A stretch of DNA of 64,000 nt from Hyphomonas pacifica (lineage in GTDB: Bacteria; Pseudomonadota; Alphaproteobacteria; Caulobacterales; Hyphomonadaceae). Shown here piece after piece: positions 43,979 to 52,424 of this stretch. Within the stretch, counting starts at the first letter, position 1. Each line of letters starts with the position of its first letter. A program made the translations under genes and the position numbers. The notes beneath the pieces are model-generated. The model searched no databases, was not told where the DNA came from, and saw nothing but the letters and a program-made list of their open reading frames with translations. Location: the NCBI RefSeq assembly GCF_000682675.1, contig NZ_AWFA01000034.1, forward strand, positions 105,220 to 169,219, in the 5' to 3' direction.

Positions 43979-44482
43979 TCAGGCTTCGCCATGCGTTTCA
44001 AACATGACGGCATCAATGGATTCACGGGGCGATTTGCCTGCCCAGATCAGGAAGTTGAACGCCGGCACGAACCGGTCCACTGCGCTGACCGAAGCCGCGA
44101 CAGCAGAGCGGATCTCGCCCAGAGACACTTCATCCCGGTCCGTCATCGGGAAAGTATAGCGGAAAATGACCACGCCTTCATCCGCCCAATAGTCGAAATG
44201 GCCCAGCCACAGACGCTCATTCGCCATTATGATCAGCTCTGAGAGCTGCGCGCGCTTGGCGGCAACTGGCTTGATGTCCAGTGTGACAGAAAAATGGATA
44301 GCTGCCGGTTCAGGGCGGAATGCGAACAAGGCGCCCATATCGCCCCAGCGGGTTTCCGCTACAGCCTGAATGGTTCCTTCTTCATCGCGCTCATGCTGCC
44401 AGCCAGCGATTTCGAGGGCTTCCTCAACACGGTCCAGTGGATCTGCCGCAGCAAACTCATCGCGTGAAAGATCAAGGCTCAT
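43979..44482 (-). CDS. YbjN domain protein
   Basis: A 167-residue soluble protein with the YbjN fold: LDRVEEALEIAGWQHERDEEGTIQAVAETRWGDMGALFAFRPEP, then LSELIIMANERLWLGHFDYWADEGVVIFRYTFPM. This alpha/beta fold resembles type III secretion chaperones, but YbjN proteins are usually stress-related and of unclear function. No signal peptide is present. It starts a minus-strand row with proC and the COQ9/TetR-like gene, 22 bases before proC. A GGGGAGAC ribosome site precedes the ATG. Confidence 0.85.
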   Translation of the reverse strand: MSLDLSRDEFAAADPLDRVEEALEIAGWQHERDEEGTIQAVAETRWGDMGALFAFRPEPAAIHFSVTLDIKPVAAKRAQLSELIIMANERLWLGHFDYWADEGVVIFRYTFPMTDRDEVSLGEIRSAVAASVSAVDRFVPAFNFLIWAGKSPRESIDAVMFETHGEA

Positions 44483-44614
44483 GAAAGTCTCCCCTTCTTT
44501 CAGAGTTTATGGGTGCGCGGATTCGCGCAACATGGCCAATGTCTGTTGAAACGCGCGCGAGGCGCCGCGTCCAGTGTGATTAACAGACAGGCAAGATTAG
44601 CCTGCAGTAAAGGC

Positions 44615-44866
44615 TTAATTGGAATTCACCTTCGCCTCGAGGTCTTCAAGGCGCTTTTCAAGTGTTTCGACCCGCTCCAGGGCCGCTGTTGCGAGGGCTT
44701 TCAGTGCCTCAACCTCATCCCGGCCGGCCAGGTCCATATCGGCGATCATGGCCTTCACACGGGCCTGCGCGGCCGTCTTGGCCTCTTCGCCTGCAGCCCG
44801 CGCTGCCCCCATCGCTCCGGTCATCAGACCTGCAATGTCATCAAGCAGTGGATTTGTTGCGGCCAT
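44615..44866 (-). CDS. ubiK: Ubiquinone biosynthesis accessory factor UbiK-like (BMFP family)
   Basis: An 83-residue helical protein. The N-terminal part (NPLLDDIAGLMTGAMGAARAAGEEAKTAAQARVKAMIADMDLAGRDEVEALKALA) is amphipathic and the C-terminal (ALERVETLEKRLEDLEAKV) is a coiled coil for trimer formation, as in the BMFP/UbiK family. UbiK helps the ubiquinone synthesis complex at the membrane in E. coli. It stands alone on the minus strand, divergent from lgt with an 81-base gap. The COQ9-like gene nearby fits a quinone theme, but this is only context. Confidence 0.82.
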   Translation of the reverse strand: MAATNPLLDDIAGLMTGAMGAARAAGEEAKTAAQARVKAMIADMDLAGRDEVEALKALATAALERVETLEKRLEDLEAKVNSN

Positions 44867-44947
44867 GAGGCTACTCCTTCGCGGGGGCGGGCGGACAGGT
44901 TCACTCCTAACAGATAGGCCCGAGGCAAGACAGGGAAAAGACGCCGC

Positions 44948-45904
44948 ATGCTGGATATGATGAGTTTTGCTGCAATAGTGATGCCTGCAGCCGCGCTGAC
45001 CTTTCCGGATGTCAGCCCGGCGCTACTGTCGATTGACCTCGGTTTCCTGGGGCTCGGACAGTTTCATCTGCGCTGGTACGCGCTCGGCTATATGGCCGGA
45101 ATCGGCCTCGCCTGGTGGTATGCAACCGCGATGGTAAAGCGCCCAGCCCTGTTTGGTGGCACCTCGCCGCTTACCAAGGACCAGCTCGACGACATCATGT
45201 TCTGGATTATTGTCGGCATCATTCTGGGCGGACGCTTTGGATATGTACTCTTCTATATGGTGCCCTACCAGTTTGATGTGATCGCGAATGACCCGTTGAC
45301 CATCTTCAAGATCTGGGATGGCGGTATGGCCTTCCATGGCGGCATTTTAGGGGTCACGATTGCGCTTTGCCTGTTTGCCTATCTCAAAAAGGTATCGCTT
45401 TATTCCATCGGAGACATTGCCGGCGTCGTCGCGCCGATCGGCATCGGCCTCGTCCGCCTCGCCAATTTCGTGAATGCCGAGCTTTATGGCCGCCATACGG
45501 ACGCCCCTGTCGGCATGGTCTTCCCGGAGGGCTATGTGCCGGGCTCTACCCCGCCCGCCTATAATTGGGCGACCGGCGAATGGGTCTATTCGGGCCTCGA
45601 AACCGCGCGCCACCCCAGCCAGATCTATGAAAGCGTGCTGGAAGGCTGGGTGCCGCTGATCGTACTGTCCATCCTGATCTGGCGCTTTGGCGCGTTGAAG
45701 CGGCCCGGACTGGTGGCCGGACTGTTCCTGCTGATGTATGCAACGGGCCGCACGATTGTTGAGAATTTCCGCATGCCCGACAGCTTTGTCGACGGCCTGC
45801 CGGACTGGATCACGATGGGGCAATTGCTCTCCATCCCGATGTGGATCGGCGGCATCTGGCTGGTGTGGAACGCATTGAAAAAGCCCGCCGCCAAAGCAGA
45901 CTGA
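44948..45904 (+). CDS. lgt: Prolipoprotein diacylglyceryl transferase
   Basis: A 318-residue integral membrane enzyme that transfers diacylglycerol from phosphatidylglycerol to the lipobox Cys of prolipoproteins. The essential HGG motif is in MAFHGGILGV near 127-135, the Lgt signature reads GLVRLANFVNAELYGRHTD near 163-181, and PSQIYES follows near 219. About seven membrane helices are visible. Several lipoproteins in this window are its expected substrates. The stop overlaps the ATG of the next gene (TGATG), so midA is coupled to it; this order is common in alphaproteobacteria. Confidence 0.95.
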   Translation: MLDMMSFAAIVMPAAALTFPDVSPALLSIDLGFLGLGQFHLRWYALGYMAGIGLAWWYATAMVKRPALFGGTSPLTKDQLDDIMFWIIVGIILGGRFGYVLFYMVPYQFDVIANDPLTIFKIWDGGMAFHGGILGVTIALCLFAYLKKVSLYSIGDIAGVVAPIGIGLVRLANFVNAELYGRHTDAPVGMVFPEGYVPGSTPPAYNWATGEWVYSGLETARHPSQIYESVLEGWVPLIVLSILIWRFGALKRPGLVAGLFLLMYATGRTIVENFRMPDSFVDGLPDWITMGQLLSIPMWIGGIWLVWNALKKPAAKAD

Positions 45905-46959
45905 TGGCTGACATGACCCTCAAGGACCGCATCATCCGCCTGATCGAGACGGACGGGCCGATCCCGGTATCGACCTATATGCAGTTGGCCCTGCATGATA
46001 CGGCGCAAGGCTATTACGCCACACGTCCCGGTCTCGGCACGGATTTCATCACCGCCCCGGAAGTCAGCCAGATCTTCGGGGAGCTGCTTGGACTGTGGGC
46101 CGTTCATGAGTGGAAGGCGCTGGGCGAACCCGGCACATTCCAGCTGGTCGAGATCGGCCCCGGACGGGGCACACTTATGGCTGATGCGCTGCGCCTGGCC
46201 TATGTCGCGGGCGGTCGCAAATTTGCCGATGCGGCGCAGCTGAGACTGGTGGAGCCGAGCCCGGAGCTGCGCAAGGTTCAAACCGAGCGCCTGAAGGATT
46301 ATGAACCCGCCTTTTCCGACACGCTGTCCGAGGTGCCTGCCGGGCCGATGGTCCTGCTCGCAAATGAATATCTCGACTGCCTGCCCGCCCGACAATTCCG
46401 CAAGGATGGCGGGACTTGGCGCGAATGCGTGATCGGCCTCGACGATGATGGAAACCTCGCCTTTGGCCTCGCCGCAGATGAGGCCCGCGCCCCGGAACGC
46501 AGCGCAGACACCGCCCAATGTGTTGAAGTGCAGACCGGCTTTGACCTGCTGATCGCAGACCTTGTCACCCGCGCTGACCCGTTCCGCGCGCTGTTCCTCG
46601 ATTATGGCCCCGCAGACGCCACACCGGGCGACAGCCTTCGGGCCTTCAAGCTGGGCGAGCAGGTCTCCCCGCTGGCCTTCCCCGGAGACGCCGACCTGAC
46701 CGTAGATGTGGATTTTGGCCGTCTGAAGCGCCTGGCCACAAAGATCGGCCTCGACGTCACCGGCCCCACCCCGCAGGGCATGTTCCTGATGGGCCTTGGC
46801 GCGCAGGCACGCCTGAACCAGTTGGTAGAGGCCAATCCAGACCATGCCGAGGCGATCTACAACAACGCCCAGCGCCTGATTGACCCGAAAGACATGGGCA
46901 GCCGCTTCAAGGCCATCTGCCTCTCCAGCAAAGCCCTCCCCCACCCTGCCGGCTTCTAG
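45904..46959 (+). CDS. SAM-dependent methyltransferase of the MidA/NDUFAF7 family
   Basis: The start is the ATG at 45904 that overlaps the lgt stop. The 351-residue product has the MidA pattern: ISTYMQLALHD-type start (STYMQLALHDTAQGYY), DFITAPEVSQIFGELLGLW near 41-59, and the SAM site LVEIGPGRGTLMADALR near 80-96, with LLANEYLDCLPARQF near 150. The eukaryotic homologue NDUFAF7 methylates an arginine in a complex I subunit, so a role in respiratory complex assembly is likely. A polyphenol oxidase-like gene often follows in relatives, but here a flavin oxidoreductase does. Confidence 0.88.
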   Translation: MADMTLKDRIIRLIETDGPIPVSTYMQLALHDTAQGYYATRPGLGTDFITAPEVSQIFGELLGLWAVHEWKALGEPGTFQLVEIGPGRGTLMADALRLAYVAGGRKFADAAQLRLVEPSPELRKVQTERLKDYEPAFSDTLSEVPAGPMVLLANEYLDCLPARQFRKDGGTWRECVIGLDDDGNLAFGLAADEARAPERSADTAQCVEVQTGFDLLIADLVTRADPFRALFLDYGPADATPGDSLRAFKLGEQVSPLAFPGDADLTVDVDFGRLKRLATKIGLDVTGPTPQGMFLMGLGAQARLNQLVEANPDHAEAIYNNAQRLIDPKDMGSRFKAICLSSKALPHPAGF

Positions 46960-47047
46960 CGGCGCACCTGCCGCAGCGTCTCTGACCCTTGGCTTTTGGC
47001 AGCCTACCCCCATCTGAACGATGGTAAGCCGATCAGGGAGCAGACAC

Positions 47048-48043
47048 TTGGCAAATCTTTCCATTCTGGAATTGGGGCGCGTGCGAGAAGGCTTTACGCG
47101 GGCGGACGCGCTGAATGATGCGCGCCGCGTGGCGCAACAGGCCGAGGGGTTTGGCTATAAGCGTTTCTGGGTGGCAGAGCATCACAACATGCCCGCCGTC
47201 ACGACGGCTGCGACCTCGATCGTGATTTCCCATATTGCTGCCGGCACAAAGACACTCCGCGTCGGCGCAGGCGGCATCATGCTGCCAAACCACGCACCTT
47301 ACATCATTGCCGAACAATTCGGCACACTGGAGGCGCTCTATCCAGGCCGGATCGATCTGGGCCTTGGCCGCGCACCAGGAACGGACCAGTTGACCCTACG
47401 CGCGCTGCGCCGCGACCCGATGAGTGCGGACCGTTTTCCGCAGGATGTTCTGGAACTGCAAGCCTATCTCGGCCCCGTTGAAGATGGTCAGCGAATTGAA
47501 GCCGTCCCCGGATCAAATTCCAATGTGCCGATCTGGATTCTCGGCTCCAGCCTGTTTGGCGCGCAAATGGCCGCCGCCTACGGCTTCCCTTACGGCTTTG
47601 CCTCTCACTTTGCGCCGCAGGCACTGGATGATGCACTGGCAGTCTATCGCCGCCAGTTCAAGCCTTCAGAGCACCAAGCAAAGCCCTATGCCCTGATCGG
47701 TGTCAACATCATTGCGGCGGACACGGATGAAGAGGCGAAATATCTCGCGACTTCGCAGCAGATGTCGTTCGCGAATCTGGTGCGCGGGCAGCGCAAGCTG
47801 ACCCAGCCGCCGATTGACGACATCAACGCCTATTGGACAGAAGCAGAAAAGCTGCGCGCCAGTCATATGCTGGCGGTCAGCATCATTGGCGGGCCGGACA
47901 AGGTGCGCACCGGCATTCAGAACCTGCTCGCCCGCACGGAGGCGGACGAACTGATGGTGGTGTCTGATATGTATGATGTCGACAAGCGCATCCGCTCATT
48001 CGAGATCATTGCCGATGTGATGAAATCCATAAACGGAGCCTGA
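47048..48043 (+). CDS. LLM-class flavin-dependent oxidoreductase
   Basis: The start is taken as the TTG at 47048, 7 bases after AGGGAG; the ATG at 47021 would add a leader not seen in the family. The 331-residue product is a luciferase-like TIM barrel: LSILELGRVREGFTRADALNDARRVAQQAEGFGYKRFWVAEHHNMP, GAGGIMLPNHAPYIIAEQFGTLEALYPGRIDLGLGRAPGT and PIWILGSSLFGAQMAAAYG. Such enzymes use reduced flavin to oxidise substrates or act with F420-like chemistry. The substrate is unknown. It ends one base before the convergent peptidase remnant. Confidence 0.88.
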   Translation: MANLSILELGRVREGFTRADALNDARRVAQQAEGFGYKRFWVAEHHNMPAVTTAATSIVISHIAAGTKTLRVGAGGIMLPNHAPYIIAEQFGTLEALYPGRIDLGLGRAPGTDQLTLRALRRDPMSADRFPQDVLELQAYLGPVEDGQRIEAVPGSNSNVPIWILGSSLFGAQMAAAYGFPYGFASHFAPQALDDALAVYRRQFKPSEHQAKPYALIGVNIIAADTDEEAKYLATSQQMSFANLVRGQRKLTQPPIDDINAYWTEAEKLRASHMLAVSIIGGPDKVRTGIQNLLARTEADELMVVSDMYDVDKRIRSFEIIADVMKSINGA

Positions 48044-48438
48044 TCACTCGCCGATATATTGGTCCACAAAGTCCGACATGGCCTTCAGCGTCTCAATCCG
48101 CGTCTCGCCCTGTGACAGCCAGTGGTCCTCATCTTTCAGTTCAACGAACGTAACGTCCTTGCCTGCACGCTCCATGATGCGGCCCTGTGTGAAATCAACA
48201 ACTGTGTCATCCTTGCCGTGAATCAGCAGAACCGGCGCGGTGAAATTTTCGGCCTCGTTTACAGGTGAAATCTCCTCCAACTTTTCCTTCTCAGCCCGGG
48301 GGTCGCCTGCAACGCGCTTCCAGTAGTCAATCACCCAATGGCGTCTTCCATAAGTGGAGGATGCGGGACTTCTGCGCTCGCAATGCGCCCTGTGCAGGCG
48401 AGGATCAATGCCATCATCATGGCCGCAACAAAACGCAT
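48044..48438 (-). pseudogene. Remnant of an S9-type serine peptidase gene (internal deletion and frame change)
   Basis: The first 35 codons from the ATG at 48438 encode a signal peptide (MRFVAAMMMALILACTGRIASAE) and then stop at TGA (48331-48333). A different frame then continues to 48044 with the C-terminal end of a prolyl oligopeptidase-type hydrolase: DYWKRVAGDPRAEKEKLEEISPV, LIHGKDDTVV with the catalytic Asp and DEDHWLS with the catalytic His. The middle, including the propeller and nucleophile Ser (normally several hundred residues), is gone. An intact GGGGAGG ribosome site remains. It looks like a deletion remnant. Confidence 0.72.
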
Positions 48439-48496
48439 ACTTAACCTCCCCTGATATGAGGAAAGGCTATTTTAGATGGAAAACACGGCAACCATG

Positions 48497-48520
48497 AAAG
48501 TCACCTGAAAGAGTGACTTT
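48497..48520. terminator. Small hairpin between panD and the peptidase remnant
   Basis: AAAGTCAC at 48497-48504 and GTGACTTT at 48513-48520 form a perfect 8-base stem, 11 bases past the panD stop. A T-run follows on the plus strand only (TTTT), so its role for panD is uncertain. Confidence 0.4.
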
Positions 48521-48531
48521 TCGGCTCTGGG

Positions 48532-48888
48532 TCAGGCGGGCTGCTTGATCTCGTTATTGTCGCCAAGCAGGACGACCGTCGGCGCGTGCTGGCGGGCCTT
48601 TTCGGCTTCCACACCGGCAAATGCTGCGATGATCACCGTGTCGCCTACGGCAAAATGACGGGCCGCAGCGCCGTTCACACCGATCGTTTTGGAGCCGCGC
48701 GGAGCTTCCAGCGCATAGGTCTGGATGCGGGCCCCATTGGTGACATTCCAGATATCCACGCGCTCGTTCGGCAGGATGCCGGACGCATCAAGCAGATCCT
48801 GATCTATCGAGACCGAGCCCTCATAGTGCAGGTCACACTGCGTAACGGTGGCAGAGTGAAGCTTGGATTTCAGCATGTTGAGCAGCAA
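48532..48888 (-). CDS. panD: Aspartate 1-decarboxylase
   Basis: The start is taken as the TTG at 48888 (reading [15 protein letters not shown]), 7 bases after GAGGG; the internal ATG at 48876 is possible but badly spaced. The 118-residue pyruvoyl enzyme makes beta-alanine for pantothenate. The self-cleavage site is the Gly-Ser of [10 protein letters not shown], followed by [19 protein letters not shown] and [18 protein letters not shown]. Length is normal with this start; longer starts would add 40 or more residues not known in the family. A hairpin lies just beyond the stop. Confidence 0.92.
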   Translation of the reverse strand: MLLNMLKSKLHSATVTQCDLHYEGSVSIDQDLLDASGILPNERVDIWNVTNGARIQTYALEAPRGSKTIGVNGAAARHFAVGDTVIIAAFAGVEAEKARQHAPTVVLLGDNNEIKQPA

Positions 48889-49166
48889 GGACGAGCCCTC
48901 CTGAAAGTGTTTGCGCGGCATTATGCTCACAATGAGCATATAGGGGTGCCCTCCCCGTTGGGCAAGGGGCTTATTGCATTGCACCATAATGGAGTAAAGA
49001 CTGTTATGGGCCTTGCAGAGAGAGGCCACGCCCTACTGCGAAGCATCGCACAAGCCTCCAGATCTGGTGACGCACTATGCGGCCTGAGTTCCGCGCATCG
49101 CCACGCCGGAACCAATGCCCCTGGCCAGCGTCAATTAAGGGAACCTAAAAGAAGTGAGCTCTCATC

Positions 49167-49832
49167 ATGGCGAATAAAGTCCGCATCCTGCATACGGAAC
49201 CTGTCACCCATAATGTCCGCGCCTATCGCGTGGAAAAGCCCGAAGGTTATGAGTTCCAGCCCGGCCAGGCGACTGAAGTTTCCCTAGACAAGGATGGCTG
49301 GCGCGATGAGAAACGCCCCTTCACATTCACGGCGCTGGAAGAATGGGGTGATCTGCAGTTCACGATCAAATCCTATCACGACCATGATGGTGTAACACAC
49401 AAGCTCTGGTCGATGGAGCCGGGCGATAGCCTGCTGATTGACGATGCGTGGGGCACGATCACCTATAAGGGGCCCGGGGTCTTCATCGCGGGCGGCGCAG
49501 GCGTAACGCCCTTCATCGCCATTCTGCGCCGGCTTGCAGCAGACGGAAAACTGGACGGCCACACGTTGATCGCCTCACACAAGACGGAGAAAGACATCAT
49601 CCTGCGCGATGAATTCGAAAGCATGAAAGGCCTCACCTGTATCTGGACCGTCACAGGACAGGACGGGTCAGAGTTCGACAGAGGGAAGATCGACGCGGCC
49701 TTTTTGGAAAGATATGTCGATAACTATGACCAGAAATTCTATGTCTGCGGGCCGGACAAGATGGTGGACGACATCAAGGCGGACCTGAAGAATCTCGGTG
49801 CAAATACCGACGGCATCACATTCGAGGAATAG
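49167..49832 (+). CDS. Ferredoxin/flavodoxin-NADP reductase-like flavoprotein
   Basis: A 221-residue protein with an FAD domain and an NAD(P) domain. The flavin-binding RPFTFTALEEWGDLQFTIKSY is at about 50-70, a Gly-rich MEPGDSLLIDDAWGTITYKG near 87-106, the NAD(P) site GVFIAGGAGVTPFIAILRRL near 107-126 and the terminal YVCGPDKMVDDIKADL near 192-207. It is like the reductase parts of oxygenases and hemoglobin-type flavoproteins, but has no 2Fe-2S or other extra domain, so it is a stand-alone reductase. The electron partner is not known. Confidence 0.85.
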   Translation: MANKVRILHTEPVTHNVRAYRVEKPEGYEFQPGQATEVSLDKDGWRDEKRPFTFTALEEWGDLQFTIKSYHDHDGVTHKLWSMEPGDSLLIDDAWGTITYKGPGVFIAGGAGVTPFIAILRRLAADGKLDGHTLIASHKTEKDIILRDEFESMKGLTCIWTVTGQDGSEFDRGKIDAAFLERYVDNYDQKFYVCGPDKMVDDIKADLKNLGANTDGITFEE

Positions 49833-49837
49833 CCCGC

Positions 49838-50257
49838 TTAGTCAGCCCTCAAAAAATGCGCTACCACGCGCCGTGTGTGAGGAGCGTCGCGATGCTCGAA
49901 CAGGTAAATCCCCTGCCAGGTCCCGAGCGCCATGCGCCCACCTGAAACCGGGATCGACAGCGAGGTTTGCGTCAGCGCCGCCTTGATGTGCGCGGGCATG
50001 TCGTCTGGTCCCTCTGTGCGATGCACCAGATAGTTCATGGATGGGTCATCCGCTGGCGGAGCAAGCCGTTGAAAGAAGGCCTGCAAATCCCGCTGCACAT
50101 CCGGGTCGGCATTTTCCTGAATGATTAAGGAGCAGGATGTATGCTGGCAGAACAGCGTCAGCAGGCCATTCCCCTGCCCGTGCGTGAAGGCCTCCACCTC
50201 GCGGGTGAACTCATAAAGACCCGGGCCATGCGTCGAAAGCGTGATTGTCGTCTGCAT
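49838..50257 (-). CDS. YjbQ family protein (secondary thiamine-phosphate synthase-like)
   Basis: The start is the ATG at 50257 (MQTTITLSTHGPGLYEFT); a TTG 18 bases upstream is less likely. The 139-residue product matches YjbQ/UPF0047: GLLTLFCQHTSCSLIIQENADPDVQRDL near 31-58, MNYLVHRTEGPDDMPAHIKAALTQTSLSIPV near 73-103 and LGTWQGIYLFEHRDAPHTRRVV near 112-133. His residues at these spots are conserved. Some members replace ThiE in thiamine synthesis in vivo, but the real role is uncertain. It converges on the flavoprotein gene with a 5-base gap. Confidence 0.9.
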   Translation of the reverse strand: MQTTITLSTHGPGLYEFTREVEAFTHGQGNGLLTLFCQHTSCSLIIQENADPDVQRDLQAFFQRLAPPADDPSMNYLVHRTEGPDDMPAHIKAALTQTSLSIPVSGGRMALGTWQGIYLFEHRDAPHTRRVVAHFLRAD

Positions 50258-50301
50258 GGCCCCGGAATATCGCAAATAGGTCGGAAGCTAAAGACCCCGC
50301 C

Positions 50302-52248
50302 CTATTCTTCCTCGTCCAGCAGGGCCTCAATCCGGTCCATGATATTATTCATGCGCCGCACGACGGCCTGATAGGCATCCGGCTTGGTCATATCGAGGCC
50401 GGCTTCATTCATCAAAATATTGTGCGGATAGTCAGAACCGCCGGCTTTCAGCACATTGATGAAATTGTCGCGTACACCCTCATCCCCGGCCAGGAACTGT
50501 TCGGAGAACCAGGCCGCCCCGGACACAGAGGTCGCATACTGGTAAACATAGAACTCGTAATAGAAGTGCGGGATATAGGCCCACTCCACCGCATACATAT
50601 CATCAATCTTCATGACGCCTTCAGCCTCGCCATGATATTTGCGCAAGAGGTCTCCATAAATCTGCGTCAGCTTCGCGCCGGTCAGTGGCTCACCGCGCTC
50701 GGCCGCCTCATGGATCGCCAGTTCGAACTCGCCAAACATGGTCTGGCGGTAGAATGTGCCGCGCAAACTCTCCAGTGCATAGCCCAGATAATAGAGCTTT
50801 TCTTCCTTCGTCTCGGCATGGGCGATCATGTATTCTTCAAGCAGGATCTCGTTGATGGTGGAAGCCATCTCCGCAATGAAGGTGGAATAGCCCGCCGTTT
50901 CAAAAGGCTGCGCACTCTTGGCCAATTGTGTGTGTACGGCGTGCCCCCATTCATGCGCAAAGGTTGAGAGGGAGTCGTAATCATCATTATGGTTCAGTAG
51001 CACATAAGGGTGCACATCATAGGCAGAGCCGGACATGTAGGCTCCGGTCTCCTTGCCCTCCTGAGGATAGGCATGCATCCAGCGCTCGCTGAGACCCTGA
51101 CGCAGCAGGCCCAGATATTCCTCGCCAAACGGTTCCAGCGCCGCAAAGGTCAGCTCCTTTGAACGCTCCATGTCGAACGTGCCCGTATCGGCCTTGATGA
51201 TCGGTGGATAGATATCGTAATAGCGCAGATTTTCCACGCCCAGCATGCGCCCGCGCAACTTCAGATAGCGGTGGAACACCGGCAGCGCCTCATTCACCTG
51301 TGTGACCAACTGGGTATAAATCTCATCAGGCAACGCATCATCGAACATGTTGCGTTCCAAAACGCTGTCGAAATCGCGCGCCTTGGCCTGGAACACGGCA
51401 GACAGAACCTGCGCATTCAGCGTGGCACCCATGCCATTCTCATAGGTTTTCCACGCGCTCCAGAATGTGTCGAATACGGCCTTGCGGTCTTCCCGGTTTT
51501 CCGCGCCACGATAGCGGGAATAGCCAGATTGGTTCAGCTTGACTTCCATGCCGTCTGACAGGGTCAGGCTGGGCCATGGAATGGAGGCATTGGCGTACAG
51601 GGAATAAATCTGCCCTGGCTGTGACAGCGCCTGGCCGGACAGGGCCAGTAGCGCCTCTCCCTTCTCGTCCAGCGTATGCGGAGCCTGACGCAGTGTATTT
51701 TCCAGCGTAAAGCGGAACGGCTCCAACGCAGGTTCTTCTGCCAGATAGGCCTCGACGGTTTCCTTGCCCACGCTGAGCACTTCCGGGTCCATCCAGCTGG
51801 TCGCTTCTCCGAAAGTCTGGAACAGGCCCTGCGCCTTGCCGAACCGTTCCTGGGATTCGGGCGCACGCTGGTCTTCATCATGAGAGAGGGACGCATAGGT
51901 GTAGAGGCGCACCATGTCTTTCGCCGTGTCGGATGTCGCCCGGAAGGCTTTTGCCATCGCCTCGGCGCTTTGTCCCAACGTGCCTTTGTAATCTGACAGC
52001 GTAGCGGTGCGCGCCTTGATGTCATCATAGGCCGCATCCCATGCCTCCGGCGAAGCATACAGCTCCGTCAGGTCCCAAACATAAGCCTCGGAGATCGGTT
52101 CGGGCGTGGCAGGGGCCGTGACCGGCAGCTCCACCGTCAGATTTGGCTCCTGACCCAATTGCGCCTCCGACATCATGGCACAACCAGACATCGCCATAAG
52201 GGCCAAACCACTCATCCCTACCTTGAACATATTGCGGATCTTGATCAT
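50302..52248 (-). CDS. M3-family oligoendopeptidase F, lipoprotein
   Basis: The start is the ATG at 52248, after GGGGAAG. The 648-residue product starts with a lipoprotein signal (MIKIRNMFKVGMSGLALMAMSGC). The catalytic zinc motif is HEWGH in STFAHEWGHAVHTQL around residue 430, with the third ligand Glu about 28 residues later in FIAEMASTINEILLEEY. The N-terminal helical lobe (YVWDLTELYASPEAWDAAYDDIKART) is typical of PepF. It hydrolyses oligopeptides. Export is unusual for PepF, which is generally cytoplasmic, so here it is probably periplasmic. It stands between yjbQ and the divergent metallopeptidase gene. Confidence 0.88.
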   Translation of the reverse strand: MIKIRNMFKVGMSGLALMAMSGCAMMSEAQLGQEPNLTVELPVTAPATPEPISEAYVWDLTELYASPEAWDAAYDDIKARTATLSDYKGTLGQSAEAMAKAFRATSDTAKDMVRLYTYASLSHDEDQRAPESQERFGKAQGLFQTFGEATSWMDPEVLSVGKETVEAYLAEEPALEPFRFTLENTLRQAPHTLDEKGEALLALSGQALSQPGQIYSLYANASIPWPSLTLSDGMEVKLNQSGYSRYRGAENREDRKAVFDTFWSAWKTYENGMGATLNAQVLSAVFQAKARDFDSVLERNMFDDALPDEIYTQLVTQVNEALPVFHRYLKLRGRMLGVENLRYYDIYPPIIKADTGTFDMERSKELTFAALEPFGEEYLGLLRQGLSERWMHAYPQEGKETGAYMSGSAYDVHPYVLLNHNDDYDSLSTFAHEWGHAVHTQLAKSAQPFETAGYSTFIAEMASTINEILLEEYMIAHAETKEEKLYYLGYALESLRGTFYRQTMFGEFELAIHEAAERGEPLTGAKLTQIYGDLLRKYHGEAEGVMKIDDMYAVEWAYIPHFYYEFYVYQYATSVSGAAWFSEQFLAGDEGVRDNFINVLKAGGSDYPHNILMNEAGLDMTKPDAYQAVVRRMNNIMDRIEALLDEEE

Positions 52249-52424
52249 GCCAACTTCCCCAAACTTATTGTTTATCGAGAAATACAGAAACCATGCAGCC
52301 GATCGCCTGACAAGCGAAATCAGGCTGGGCCTAAACCCAGATGTCAAACATTCTAGGGTGACGGCCCGGGCCCGACGCGCTATCCCGGATATTCGCCCAA
52401 TGGGTAGGCAGGATGGAGTGAAGC

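Noticed and set aside
45625..47064. A 479-codon minus-strand frame across lgt and midA
   Set aside because: Both plus-strand genes are recognisable and coupled; the antisense frame matches no family.
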